Assembly: GCA_036768485.1 (NCBI GenBank)
Contig: JAVLUZ010000730.1
Location: forward strand, 204,261-268,260
DNA from: Mermis nigrescens
Lineage: Eukaryota > Nematoda > Enoplea > Mermithida > Mermithidae
Direction of reading: 5' to 3'
DNA: 64,000 nucleotides
The position numbers and the translations under genes were made by a program. The notes beneath the pieces were generated by a model that saw only the letters and a list, made by a program, of their open reading frames with translations, searched no databases and had not been told where the DNA came from. Of this stretch, positions 22,165-31,780 are shown one piece after another. How positions within the stretch are numbered: the first letter of the stretch is position 1; each line of letters starts with the position of its first letter.

Positions 22165-22174
22165 AATGAGTAAA

Positions 22175-22589
22175 AATCCCGGACCATCCAGCGCTACAAT
22201 AGTTAAGCATATAGCGATGCTTAAGCATATAAGCACGTGCTTAAGCATATAGCAGTGCTTAAGCATATAGCACACGTTTAAACATAGACTCTGCCTATAA
22301 GGTGCTTTGAGCCTTTCATAGGCCCGTACTACACATAACCCTAAAACATATAGCTATACAATGGTTAAGCATATAGCCGTGCTTAAGCATATAGCAGTGC
22401 TTAAGCATATAGCACACGTTTAAACATAGACTCTGCCTATAAGGCGCTTTGAGCCTTTCATAGGCCCGTACTACACATAACCCTAAAACATATAACCCTA
22501 TTAGAGCCGAACGAGAAGGCCAACCTGTGAATCATAAGCACAAAACGCCACACTAGAGGGACAACCCAGTAAACTTTTACTTCAAAGCG
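22175..22589 (+). repeat. Element B left terminal inverted repeat
   Basis: It starts AATCCCGGACCATCCAGCGC. It contains tandem TTAAGCATATAGC-type units in two blocks separated by a conserved spacer (CTCTGCCTATAAGG, CATAGGCCCGTACTACACAT), and ends at ACTTCAAAGCG. The reverse complement at 37165-37576 matches over the full length with small differences. A terminal repeat of about 0.4 kb and a total of 15.4 kb fit a Polinton. Confidence 0.95.
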
Positions 22590-22616
22590 CCCAGAGATGG
22601 TCATCCTATATACTGA

Positions 22617-22737
22617 CTACAAAATTTATTTTATCCTATTTTCATTTCAAAATGTAGACAGTTACTATTAGCTTGCTGTCTACAAATTTTATTTTATCCT
22701 ATTTTTAGTACAAAATGCAGACAATTATTATTTTAAA
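22617..22737. repeat. Tandem pair of about 65-bp AT-rich units next to the left TIR
   Basis: Two copies of ACAAAATTTATTTTATCCTATTTT and AAAATG-AGACA-TTA-TATT lie between TIR and PolB promoter. They could be replication or promoter signals; nothing more can be seen. Confidence 0.6.
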
Positions 22738-22823
22738 AGTTTTTCTTTTTGTAAAGTCCAAAGTCCAACAATTTCCAGTTTTTCCGGTTTGTTTGATTCT
22801 AAGAATAGTCATTTATCAGAAGG

Positions 22824-22830
22824 TATAAAA
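22824..22830 (+). promoter_or_regulatory. TATAAAA box of element B PolB
   Basis: GGTATAAAAAGGAGGG, about 100 bp before the ATG at 22928. Confidence 0.5.
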
Positions 22831-22927
22831 AGGAGGGAGCTGGCAGGAAAAAATCATTCTCCGATATCTCCAACCCTTTTGAACCTCTCAATTTCGCTTT
22901 TAAAATCGCTCTGATTCCGACATCAAA

Positions 22928-25900
22928 ATGAGTGACGGAGTTGCAAATGCAAGATATGTGGTATGAAACGGACAAAGAAATGCGGGAGGAGTGGGAGGAC
23001 AGTTTGGACGTTGTGGACGAATGGTACCCGCCAGAGGAATTTTACGAGTTGGGGAGCCAGAAATGCAGAAAATAAAACAATTCAACATGGAAGGACGAGC
23101 ATATACGTTGAACTTTAAAAACTTGGATCGCCTCGACTTGGAAAAAAACTTGGCCGAAATTTTCAACAGCGCAATCACACAGATTATGGATAGGACGAGT
23201 ACTAATGATATGGTGGGCCTGCAAATTACGCATCCGACACTAAAAAGCTGGCGATTGTTCCATTCCAAAAGGCGAACAGATAAAAGGCAAGCAAATTGTA
23301 CATACAATTGAGCAAATTTTACAGTCAAACGAGCGAAGTGCACCTTGAACAGCCGAAACGCAGATAAAAATAGTGCAGGTTAGTCCATCAACTGGTTCAG
23401 GCTATCATAAACAAAGATGTATTAATTTAGAAAAGAAATGAAGGCAAAACAATGCTTTGTTAAAATTAAGAACAATGATAATTTATGTTTGCCAAGAGCA
23501 TTAGTAGTAGCAAAAGCGCATGCTCTACATATGGAAAAGCCTGACGATAAAACTCTAAAAGCAGAATATAAACATATGTGCAGAGGTGACGCATATCAAT
23601 ACACGATGCAGCAAACTAATGCAAAGGATTTAATGGATCTTGCAGGCCTGAGAGATCATATAGGCCCTTGCGGTATACCGGAGCTGCAGGCATTGCAGGC
23701 TGCAATGCCAGGTTTTCAAATTAAAGTCTTTAGCGCCAATTTCTGTAACGCCATAGTTTTTGAGGGGCCGCTTGCAGAAAAAATTGTAAATTTGTATCAT
23801 AATAATAATCATTTTGACGTTATTGGAAGTATGGCCACTTTCATGAATTGTGGGTATTTTTGTGATGCATGTAACAAGGGATACAATAACAAAAACGAGC
23901 ACCGCTGCTCCAGAGTCTGTCCCTGCTGTCATGGACCTGTATGCCCAAACATTGCTTTGATAGAATGCAGGGATTGTGGCCAACTCTTTAGAGGCCAATG
24001 ATGTTTTGACCATCATAATAAGCTCGGGGAAAACAATTTATCAATATGCCAACAAATGAAATGATGCGATAAATGCGGTCAGCATATTAGCAGACTTGAC
24101 AAAATTAAGCGGCACAGATGCAACCTTTATTACTGCAAGATTTGTAAAACGGATGTGCCTAAAGACGATCATAAGTGTTACATGAAACCGCTAGAAATTG
24201 AAAAGGATGAAAAGAAAAACACAAAGTACGTGTTTTTCGATTTTGAAACGCGCCAGGAAAAAATCTGTGGCAATACCAATGTTGGAATCCGATTAGAGCA
24301 TGAGCCAAATTTATGCATTGCTCATGTAGTGTGCATGAAATGCAAGGATGGACCACTCGGACTTTGCAAACATTGCGGCGAGAATCGCCAAATATTTTTT
24401 GGAAAAAATTGCAAGAATGAATTTTTCAATTATTTATTTGGCCTAGAAAATACAACAGCCATTGCACATAATGCAAAAGGCTTTGATGGCCATTTCATTC
24501 TGAAATATCTTTTCAAACAGGCCATAGTACCCACAATAGTCACCCGTGGGCTGGAAATTATGAGCTTAACAGCAGGCTCTGTAAAATTAATCAATTCCTT
24601 CAAATTTCTTGCCAATGGCTTTGTCAGCTTTGCCAAAAACATTCAACGAACCGGAACTAAAAAAAAGTTATTTTCCGCACCTTTTTAACACGGCCAAAAA
24701 CGAAAATTACATGGGTGAGTGGCCGGATGCCTGGTACTACTCTCCAGCTACAATGAACCCCATGAGCCGAGAAAACTTTTACAAATGGCATCAAGAGCAA
24801 AAAGGCAAAATGTTTGATTTTAGGACCAAACTTTTGACCTACTGCGAGTCGGATGTCGATATACTCCGCCGGTGCTGCCTAAAATTTCAAAAATTATTTT
24901 TGGCTGAAACTGGCTTAGACCCCTCTGAAACATCATTAACAATCGCAAGCGCTTGTAACAAAGTTTTCAGAACAACTTATTTGCGCGCAAATACAATAGG
25001 CATTGTACCGCACGGTGGCTACAGACGAGCGGAAAAACAATCAATCAAGGCAATCAAGTGGCTGAAATGGCTGAGCAAAACGCAAAAAATTAATATAAGG
25101 CATGCTCGCAATATGGGCAAGCAAAAAATATGCAATTATTGTGTAGACGGCGTTTACAAAAATATTGTGTACGAATTTAATGGAAGCTTTTGGCATGGCT
25201 GTCCAAAATGCATGAAAAAGCGAACAAAACTTACAGCAGACCAAATAACAACGGCTGAAGAGGCGTACCAGAACACAATTAAACGACGCAAAGCAATAGA
25301 AGCACAAGGGTACACTGTGACTGAAATGTGGGAGTGCGAGCTGAATCGAGAGCTGAAATCAAATTTCGAAATGAAATAATTTTTCAACTCAATCAAAATC
25401 GTGGACCCATTAGATCCCAGGGAGGCATTTTATGGTGGAAGAACAAATGCCATAAAATTACTCGAAAAGATCAAACTGGATCAAAGCGGAGCTCCCATGG
25501 AAAAAATCAGTTACACGGACATATGCAGCTTGTACCCTACGGTCAACAAATATGGCATTTACCCTATTGGGCATCCTCAAATTTTAACGGAAAACTTTTT
25601 AGAAATGTCAGCTGAAAAACGACCATACGAGGGACTAATTAAGGCCAAAATTTTACCACCCAGAGGCCTATACCATCCAGTATTGCCATACAGATTTGGC
25701 GATAAATTATATTTCCCCTTATGCCGAACATGCACTGAAACGCATCAACAGGATTGATGTGAGCACACTGACGAAGAACGTGCAATAGTGGGCGCCTGGG
25801 TAAGCATCGAGATCTACAAAGCCCTTGAACTCGGCTACAAAATTTTAGAAATTTATGAAGTATGGCATTATGAAAAATCCGAAAAGTATGACCCTGTTAC

Positions 25901-26834
25901 AAACCCTGATGGGGGTCTATTTACGGAGTACATCAACAAATTCATGAAATCTAAAGCAGGAATCGGATGGATGGCCTTCTTGGGTGAAAACGGATGATGA
26001 CAAAACAAAATATATAGCGGAATACAAACAACATGAGGGAATAGAACTTGATGCGGCCAAGATCTCAAAAAATCTGGGGATGCGCGCACTCTCTAAGCTA
26101 ATGCTTAATTCTTTTTGGGGAAAATTCGGTCAAAGGAACAACATGACCAAAGTTTCATTTTTCACCGATCCGGCCCCATATTTTGATCTAATTTTTGACC
26201 CAACAAACATTATTTACTCGATAAACGCCATCAATGAAAATCTGATGGCCGTTACACATGCAAAAGAGGATGATTTTGCTGAAGTTATGGGAAATACGAA
26301 CCCAGTCATAGCCGCTTACACAAGAGCTCAGGCGCGCTTAAGGCTTTATGAACATCTGGAAAAATTAGGCAATCGAGTACTTTACTTCGATACAGACAGC
26401 GTGATTTTTAAATTGACGCTGAATAAAGATGAGTATGAAGTGCCTATTGGATCATACTTGGGCAATATGACTGACGAACTGAAGGATTACGGCCCTGGCG
26501 CTTACATAGAAACATTCGTGAGCGGAGGGCCTAAAAATTATGCTTACAAAGTCTACTCGGCTCGGGAAAACAAATTTTACTATCATATAAAAGTGAGAGG
26601 ATTCACCTTGAACTCGGCTGACTGGCGTCAAGAATCAATTTTTGTTCATTACTAAAAATGGTCAAAATTTTTGTACAGGAAAACAATATCATTGAAAAAA
26701 CTGTATATTTTCCACAAATTCGGCAATTACCCGACCATACTATAGTGACAGAAGATGCATCTAAAAAGTATAAAATTGTTTATAATAAACGGGTTGTAAA
26801 GCCCGATTATTCAACAATGCCCTATGGTTTTTAA
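22928..26834 (+). pseudogene. polB: Protein-primed family-B DNA polymerase (element B), intronless and broken
   Basis: Order of parts: acidic N-terminus; conserved N-terminal domain (HPTLKSWRLF); OTU-like domain (23438-23830; Cys in NDNLCLPRAL, His in NNHFDVI); Cys/His zinc region (YFCDACNKGY, then C..C knuckles to 24170); exonuclease motifs FFDFETRQ, HNAKGFDGHF, YCESDVDIL; polymerase motifs YTDICSLYP (A), KLMLNSFWGKFGQRN (B), YFDTDSV (C); C-terminus MPYGF then TAA. Breaks: in-frame stops at 23999, 24062, 25377 and 25755; frame changes near 22950, 23060-23075, 23300-23440, 24605, 25970 and 26625. All catalytic residues still read as consensus, so inactivation looks recent. It has none of the introns seen in element C. 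Confidence 0.9.
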
Positions 26835-26943
26835 TATGTCCATAACTCAATTGTATGTTTGTTTTTTTCTGGGTGCACTTCATACCCTGTGAGGAGCAGG
26901 TACGTGGTGCAGTGTACCCAGTGCCTGGATTATTTTTTGCTGC

Positions 26944-27054
26944 TGCCGCCTGTACCTTGTGGAAGCAAGTTTGTGGCAGGAGGTAGCAGCGTTCTGTGTG
27001 ATTGCTTTTTCGTTGCCGCCTGTACCTTGTGGAAGCAAGTTTGTGGCAGGTGGT
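26944..27054. repeat. Tandem repeat, about 74-bp unit
   Basis: Two copies of GCCGCCTGTACCTTGTGG and AAGCAAGTTTGTGGCAGG. More GC-rich than its surroundings. Between 26835 and 27359 I see no gene. Confidence 0.8.
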
Positions 27055-27325
27055 AGCGGATTTGTATCTGCATATGGACGAAAAAGGGACTGTTTTAATA
27101 AATTTGTGAATATTCTATGCATCTTCTGCTTCACTCTTCTATCTTTTTGTGTATTGTTTCATGGAATTCTTCATTTTATTCGGAAAAAATGGAACAAAAA
27201 TGCATAAAAATGGAAAAAAACTAAAAATCATCAAAAAACATGCTCTCAAGTGCATCCGGCTCCCCGCGCCAAGAGCGGAAACGCTGTTTTACAGCGGCTA
27301 AGTGATGCACATCCCTCCCTTTTTC

Positions 27326-27333
27326 TATATAAG
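27326..27333 (+). promoter_or_regulatory. TATATAAG box before 27360
   Basis: TATATAAG 27 bp before the ATG at 27360. Confidence 0.4.
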
Positions 27334-27359
27334 ATTTTCTTGTTCAAAAATAATAAAAA

Positions 27360-27608
27360 ATGTTAAATAGTACTTGCATAAATAGAAATCATTTGCAACC
27401 TATTTATAACAAAATTTTAGGTTGTATTGTTCTCATAATTGTCTTATCAATTTTAGTTTTGTGCAAACTTTTGAAGAAACAAATTGAAAAGTTATATAGC
27501 GGTTTGCGTAGCTTAAGATCTAGTAGAAATGGATCTCGCCAATTGTCTACAGTGTTCCATGAAACCCAGATCGAAATACCATTACGAGATTTGCAATTTT
27601 CTGCATAA
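27360..27608 (+). CDS. Small single-pass membrane protein (element B)
   Basis: 82 residues. A short N-terminal cysteine-bearing part (NSTCINRNHLQP) is followed by one strong transmembrane segment (ILGCIVLIIVLSILVLC) and a basic/Ser-rich tail. The pattern Cys - LQ..YN - GCIVL - transmembrane - basic matches the membrane end of the LRR-like proteins of A (39190-39614) and C (12736-13215), without their ectodomain. It overlaps the next gene by 80 bp in another frame. Confidence 0.6.
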   Translation: MLNSTCINRNHLQPIYNKILGCIVLIIVLSILVLCKLLKKQIEKLYSGLRSLRSSRNGSRQLSTVFHETQIEIPLRDLQFSA

Positions 27609-27921
27609 AAAGCCATGTTTTCAACAAAGATGGTGCAGATTTTTTAAACCTGGGTGTAAACAGTGCGTGTTGAAGATAGGTAAAAAGTCTCCAAGTTTTT
27701 CATTTTTACTCTGTGAGAAATGCTCAAGTGAAGTAAACGTTATCAAAAAAGATAAGTACATGTTGTATTTTTACTCAGATGATGGTCATCAAAAACGTGA
27801 TGATATAAGCTTTGCTGTTAAATGTGATAATTGTATTTTAAAAATTTCTCGAAGCAAAAGATTAAAAATTGTAGTCAAATTTTGCAAAAAGTGTACTAAT
27901 ATTTTTTTGCACCGTAGCTAA
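27529..27921 (+). CDS. Four-CxxC zinc-ribbon protein (element B)
   Basis: 130 residues with GCKQCVLKI, LCEKCSS, KCDNCILKI and FCKKCTN, which looks like a duplicated ribbon (CVLKI and CILKI each followed by a C..C partner). The N-terminal part has further cysteines. The start could be the ATG at 27529 or a later one. It sits between the membrane gene and integrase. No counterpart was seen in A. Function unknown. Confidence 0.6.
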   Translation: MDLANCLQCSMKPRSKYHYEICNFLHKKPCFQQRWCRFFKPGCKQCVLKIGKKSPSFSFLLCEKCSSEVNVIKKDKYMLYFYSDDGHQKRDDISFAVKCDNCILKISRSKRLKIVVKFCKKCTNIFLHRS

Positions 27922-27952
27922 AGGCAAAAACGCGTTATATTTTTATTGAATT

Positions 27953-28978
27953 ATGGAAAAAACTTATTACGATCCTCAAACAGGGTACACGGGGGTCGAA
28001 CCTCTAAGAAAACGTGTGAAATTGCCTAAAAAGGAAGTCATAAATTGGCTAGAAACTCAGCCAGCCTACACTTTACATAAACCGGCAAGAAGAAAATATG
28101 TGCGCAATAAAGTTATAGTTTCAAGGATCGATGAACAATGGGCTATCGATTTAGTCGATTTGCAGTCGCTGAAAAAGCATAATGACAGCTATGTTTTTCT
28201 CTTAAACTGTATTGACGTGTTTAGCAAGTACGCATGGAGTATACCCGTAAAAAATAAAAGCGCTGCATCGATTCTCAACGCTTTCAAACTTATTTTAGAA
28301 AAAGGTCGAAAACCAGAAAAAGTGCAAAGTGACGCCGGCACAGAATTTTTAAATAAACATTTTCAAGCCTTTCTGAAAGAAAATCATATCGATTTCTTCA
28401 CAACAAACAGTGAGCTTAAAGCATGCATAGTCGAGCGTTTTAACCGCACTTTGAAAGAACGTATGTGGCGCTATTTCACGAAAAATAACACTTACAGATA
28501 TATTGATATTTTAGACGATTTGCTTAATGGTTATAATAATACAAAACATCGCACAATAGGGATCGAACCGGCCAACGTTAATATTAACAACGAGTCTCAA
28601 ATTTTACAGAAAGCATTCAAAATTGACAATAAAAACGTAATTTTTAAATTTAATGTAGGAGATAAAGTTCGCATAAGTAAGGTTAAGAGAACTTTTGAGA
28701 AGGGCTACGAGCCCAATTGGAGTGAAGAAACGTTTGTAATAGATAAAAAACTTAAACGCAATCCCCCCGTTTACACACTAAAGGACCAGATGGGTGAGAA
28801 ATTAGAAGGCGTATTCTACGAACCAGAACTTCAAAAAGTTAATATTATCGATGAAGTTTACGTAGTAGAAAAAGTTTTAAACACTCGCAAAAAAGGAAGA
28901 AAAACGGAATATTTAGTTAAATGGCGCGGTTTTCCTGAAAAATTTAATAGTTGGGTTAGCCAACTAATCAAATTATGA
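27953..28978 (+). CDS. int: Retroviral-type integrase with chromodomain (element B), intact
   Basis: 341 residues. Short N-terminal module (YYDPQTGYTG); rve core with Asp in IDLVDLQ, Asp in QSDAGTEF and Glu in IVERFNRTLKERMW; SH3-like part (VGDKVRISKVKRTFEKG); C-terminal chromodomain (YLVKWRGFPEKFNSWV). All DDE residues are present and there are no stops. Polinton integrase acts on element ends and host DNA in the nucleus; the chromodomain may steer integration to histone-marked chromatin. The length matches the A copy once its frameshift is discounted. Confidence 0.95.
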   Translation: MEKTYYDPQTGYTGVEPLRKRVKLPKKEVINWLETQPAYTLHKPARRKYVRNKVIVSRIDEQWAIDLVDLQSLKKHNDSYVFLLNCIDVFSKYAWSIPVKNKSAASILNAFKLILEKGRKPEKVQSDAGTEFLNKHFQAFLKENHIDFFTTNSELKACIVERFNRTLKERMWRYFTKNNTYRYIDILDDLLNGYNNTKHRTIGIEPANVNINNESQILQKAFKIDNKNVIFKFNVGDKVRISKVKRTFEKGYEPNWSEETFVIDKKLKRNPPVYTLKDQMGEKLEGVFYEPELQKVNIIDEVYVVEKVLNTRKKGRKTEYLVKWRGFPEKFNSWVSQLIKL

Positions 28979-29049
28979 ATCTATATAAGAAACTTCAGAT
29001 AAAAGTAATCCAGTTTTTCTGGTGCTAAAAATAGACTCATCTCAGAAAG

Positions 29050-29058
29050 TATAAAAGG
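29050..29058 (+). promoter_or_regulatory. TATAAAAGG promoter with conserved leader (zinc-ribbon gene, B)
   Basis: TATAAAAGG 59 bp before the ATG at 29117. The following leader (AAAAATCATCATT then TTAAA) and the bases before the ATG (GGTCGAAAA) are repeated at 29439-29504 before the next gene. Confidence 0.6.
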
Positions 29059-29116
29059 GATTGAAAATTTAAAAATCATCATTTTTAAAATTTTTGCTTA
29101 ACTGTGCGGTCGAAAA

Positions 29117-29389
29117 ATGGACTCTTCTGCTCCTGAATTACGTTCAAAGAAGATTAAACCCCCAATTCAACTGTGCTCCCGCAACTTGCCTCGACCAATG
29201 TATGCACTAACGATCGAACTTTGTTATTTTTGCCAAAAAATTTGCGAAGAACGAGACTGTTTTAGAACAGATTCGGGTCATTTATTCTTTTCTATACCGA
29301 TGTGTCCGAAATGTTTGGAATACAATAAGGCCAGACAGGAGGCGGGGATCGCAGTTCTTGAGAGACACTTGGAAGAAAGAAAAATATGA
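29117..29389 (+). CDS. Small zinc-ribbon protein (element B)
   Basis: 90 residues, paralogue of 15124-15453: PPIQLCSRNLPRPMY, CYFCQK knuckle, then CPKCLEYNKARQEAG. All four cysteines are conserved between elements. It follows integrase and precedes the small helical gene. Function unknown. Confidence 0.75.
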   Translation: MDSSAPELRSKKIKPPIQLCSRNLPRPMYALTIELCYFCQKICEERDCFRTDSGHLFFSIPMCPKCLEYNKARQEAGIAVLERHLEERKI

Positions 29390-29438
29390 CTCCACGGCGA
29401 GAAGAAAACTTACTAAAAATAGCAGCAGAATAGTAGGC

Positions 29439-29447
29439 TATAAAAGG
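29439..29447 (+). promoter_or_regulatory. TATAAAAGG promoter with conserved leader (29505 gene)
   Basis: TATAAAAGG 58 bp before the ATG at 29505; same leader as at 29050. Confidence 0.6.
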
Positions 29448-29504
29448 ACTCGAAAATTCAAAAATCATCATTCTTAAACTCTTTTCTCCTACTGACCAGT
29501 CGAA

Positions 29505-29891
29505 ATGTCTTCCAGTCAAGAAATGTTTGTTAACTTTTGCTCTGAGTTGGCTCGCATGTTTTCCTTATTTCCATATAATGATTACCAGCTCGCTCGGATC
29601 ACTACGTATTTTTGGAACCGCTTCTCTGATGCTTACAAAGATCAGTGGAAAGCGGCTGCTGCGCAATACAACACGCAGCGTGAGTTGACAGGAAAAAATA
29701 AACGGCGCGGTTTCTGGCATTTTGCCATTGCTCTAGAGCGGCAAATGGCCCGTTTCGAAACATCTCTATATCGCGAAATGTGGCAACATATTCGGCCAGA
29801 ACACCGCGTTACTTGGAGACTGTCAACTGAAAATACCGTTGAAAAGCAGATTGAGCGAATCATGAGCAATATAGAAAACTTAAATTTGTGA
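29505..29891 (+). CDS. Small helical protein of unknown function (element B)
   Basis: 128 residues, paralogue of 15547-15870 (YFWNRFSDAYKDQW; KRRGFWHFAIALERQ; SLYREMWQHI). Helical with regularly spaced Trp/Phe. The basic patch KNKRRG might contact DNA. Same position in both elements. Confidence 0.7.
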   Translation: MSSSQEMFVNFCSELARMFSLFPYNDYQLARITTYFWNRFSDAYKDQWKAAAAQYNTQRELTGKNKRRGFWHFAIALERQMARFETSLYREMWQHIRPEHRVTWRLSTENTVEKQIERIMSNIENLNL

Positions 29892-29914
29892 ATAAATTTG
29901 CCTAAAAAATTCAA

Positions 29915-30030
29915 AAAAAAATAAATAAATAAAATAAAATAAAATAAAAAAAAAAATTTTGTGGCCTGCGCTGAAGCTCCGGGTCCTCGTCCCGCAGGCT
30001 GGGCAGCTGCGCAAGCAGCTGGCAGAGAGA
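29915..30030. other. A-rich tract followed by a GC-rich patch
   Basis: AAATAAATAAATAAAAT runs (29915-29957) are followed by about 75 bp of markedly GC-rich sequence (GCTCCGGGTCCTCGTCCCGC; imperfect repeats of GCAGCTG). It lies upstream of the ATPase gene. Base composition differs sharply from both neighbours, which suggests a small insertion, read in reverse as a GC-rich body with a T-run. Confidence 0.5.
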
Positions 30031-30076
30031 GCTTCATCTATATTAGAAAAACGCACAATTCTCACACATAATAAAA

Positions 30077-30688
30077 ATGGATCTCCGTTTCAAGCACCCC
30101 TTCACATGCATTGTGGCCGGCCCAACAAAGGCTGGAAAATCAACTTTTGTAAAACAGCTTATAAAAAACGCAAATAATTTTATTCACCCACCTCCGAAAT
30201 TTATATGGTGGTTTTTCGCAGAAGATCAGAGTTTGCATAAAGAGATGGAAACTAGCGTAATTTTCATGAAAGGACCCCCTGATTTAAGTCTAGTTAGGCA
30301 ACATAGCAGTGAACCACAATTAATTATAATAGACGATCTTATGCAAGAAGCAAAAAACGATGTATTATTTACACGAGGTTGTCATCATTGGGATATTTCT
30401 GTAATAAACATCGTTCAAAACATATTTTTTAAAGGTTTAAGAACATGTCGCATAAACACGGAATATTTAGTTTTAATGAAGAATCCGTCTGATCGGCTCC
30501 AGGTACAAACACTAGCCCGTCAGCTTTACCCTCATAATCCTAAGTTTTTTCTGGAAGCCTTTAATGATGCTACAAACGAAGCGTTTTCTTACCTTTTGGT
30601 CGACTTGACACAATCTACACCTGAAAATTTACGTCTCCGCGCTAAAATTTTTTCGAAAAATCCTGTTGTTTACACCGAAAAAGTATAA
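30077..30688 (+). CDS. DNA-packaging ATPase, FtsK/HerA (A32)-like (element B), intact
   Basis: 203 residues. Walker A GPTKAGKSTF at residues 14-23; an aromatic stretch FIWWFFAEDQ; Walker B LIIIDDLM near residue 90; a sensor/arginine region around VQNIFFKGLRTCRIN and LVLMKNP. The length is normal for Polinton packaging ATPases, which pump DNA into the capsid. Followed by the pX-like gene as in A, where the ATPase is destroyed. Confidence 0.9.
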   Translation: MDLRFKHPFTCIVAGPTKAGKSTFVKQLIKNANNFIHPPPKFIWWFFAEDQSLHKEMETSVIFMKGPPDLSLVRQHSSEPQLIIIDDLMQEAKNDVLFTRGCHHWDISVINIVQNIFFKGLRTCRINTEYLVLMKNPSDRLQVQTLARQLYPHNPKFFLEAFNDATNEAFSYLLVDLTQSTPENLRLRAKIFSKNPVVYTEKV

Positions 30689-30694
30689 AAGAAC
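30684..30694 (+). promoter_or_regulatory. TATAAAAGAAC box (pX-like gene)
   Basis: TATAAAAGAAC overlaps the ATPase stop and lies 31 bp before the ATG at 30725. The same undecamer precedes the major capsid gene (32145). Confidence 0.6.
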
Positions 30695-30724
30695 TTAATC
30701 ATATTTTAGGGTTTAAGTTAAAAA

Positions 30725-31066
30725 ATGGCTCCAGAACGTTTAAAAAAACACATTAGCTACATTGACGTGTTGTCTAAGGCAAAACCTAAGCAACGTAAGG
30801 CGATATTAGAAAATGCCGAAAATGACCTAATTTTATGCTTATGCGAATGCATACTCAACGTATTAAATGGTAATGTCCCTTTGAAACCGCTCGAGTTAAA
30901 AAAATTGAGTAAATTTAAGACACTGCTGCGCGACCTGTCTGCCTCAAAAATATCAGTAAAAAAGAAAAAGGACATATTGGTACAAAAGGGTGGTTTCCTT
31001 CCTACCTTACTCGCGCCTATATTAGGAATTGCAGGGCAACTTTTAGCAGACGCAATTATTAAATGA
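30725..31066 (+). CDS. pX-like minor virion protein (element B)
   Basis: 113 residues. KAKPKQRKAILENA, then CECILNVLNGNVPL, a Lys-rich middle, and a C-terminal LVQKGGFLPTLLAPILGIAG hydrophobic end. This N-basic/C-hydrophobic layout is widespread next to the ATPase of Polintons. Comparison with the adenoviral pX/mu precursor is by analogy only. Confidence 0.65.
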   Translation: MAPERLKKHISYIDVLSKAKPKQRKAILENAENDLILCLCECILNVLNGNVPLKPLELKKLSKFKTLLRDLSASKISVKKKKDILVQKGGFLPTLLAPILGIAGQLLADAIIK

Positions 31067-31160
31067 TGATTCATACAAACAAAATGATTCTAGTCCCCCA
31101 CGAGCTTGCTCGGGGGAAAATGAAAGCACTACTAAGTACGTGTCAAATCTAGATCGTGAA

Positions 31161-31733
31161 ATGATGAACATTTTAAACGATAATTCTTTACCTATGGATG
31201 CTAAAATTTTACAATATAATCAAATTTTGCATAGGTATCAAACAGCTAAGCAGGAACTTGAAAAGCCGTTACAGCTCGAAATTAAAGAAGAGAAAGTAGA
31301 AAAACCTTCAGATATAGTTACGCAAGAAAAGAAAGAAGAACCTATAAAGAAAGATGTCGTAGAAGAAGCAGTTTTTAGCACAGTGCCCCAAAAATGGCAG
31401 AAACAAGCCTCTTTATTACTTAAATATGCGCGGAAAAGCCCACACATAAAATGGGCGGACAAAGGAGAAATGATTATTGATGGTAATAAAATTGCAGGAT
31501 CGAACATTGTTGATTTAGTTTCCGATTTTTCACGTATTCGAAAATCTGAACCGCCTATCGGCGCTGAAATTTTTCTCCAAAAATTAATCGATGAAAATAT
31601 TCCAAAAGAATCTATTGTGAATAAAAGGCGATTGAATTTATTGCAAAAACAAGTTTATGTATCGCCATCTCAGTCATTTTCTACGCCATCGTCAGAAGAG
31701 AAAAAGCCACTGAAATACTGGATAAATCTATAA
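31161..31733 (+). CDS. Conserved Polinton virion-type protein (element B)
   Basis: About 190 residues. The natural start seems to be at 31140, but that codon is GTG, so translation may begin at the ATG at 31161. The N-terminal half is helical and charged (QEKKEEPIKK). The C-terminal half has a compact domain (PHIKWADKGEMIIDGNKI, SNIVDLVSDF, NIPKESI). A has a broken relative at 37745-38159, also directly after the pX-like gene. A CCCC..GGGG hairpin lies at 31095-31117. Role unknown, probably virion or regulatory. Confidence 0.55.
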   Translation: MMNILNDNSLPMDAKILQYNQILHRYQTAKQELEKPLQLEIKEEKVEKPSDIVTQEKKEEPIKKDVVEEAVFSTVPQKWQKQASLLLKYARKSPHIKWADKGEMIIDGNKIAGSNIVDLVSDFSRIRKSEPPIGAEIFLQKLIDENIPKESIVNKRRLNLLQKQVYVSPSQSFSTPSSEEKKPLKYWINL

Positions 31734-31740
31734 AAGAAAC
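31729..31740 (+). promoter_or_regulatory. TATAAAAGAAAC box (31781 gene)
   Basis: TATAAAAGAAAC overlapping the preceding stop codon, 41 bp before the ATG at 31781. Confidence 0.55.
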
Positions 31741-31780
31741 GTAAATCATAATTAAACACTAAAAAAGAATTTTACAAAAA

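Noticed and set aside
22175..22500. CRISPR-like array of TTAAGCATATAGC units
   Set aside because: Units are nearly contiguous without unique spacers and lie in a eukaryotic transposon TIR.
29642..30065. Minus-strand frames across 29642-30065
   Set aside because: They are antisense to the small helical gene and run through the A-rich/GC-rich patch.
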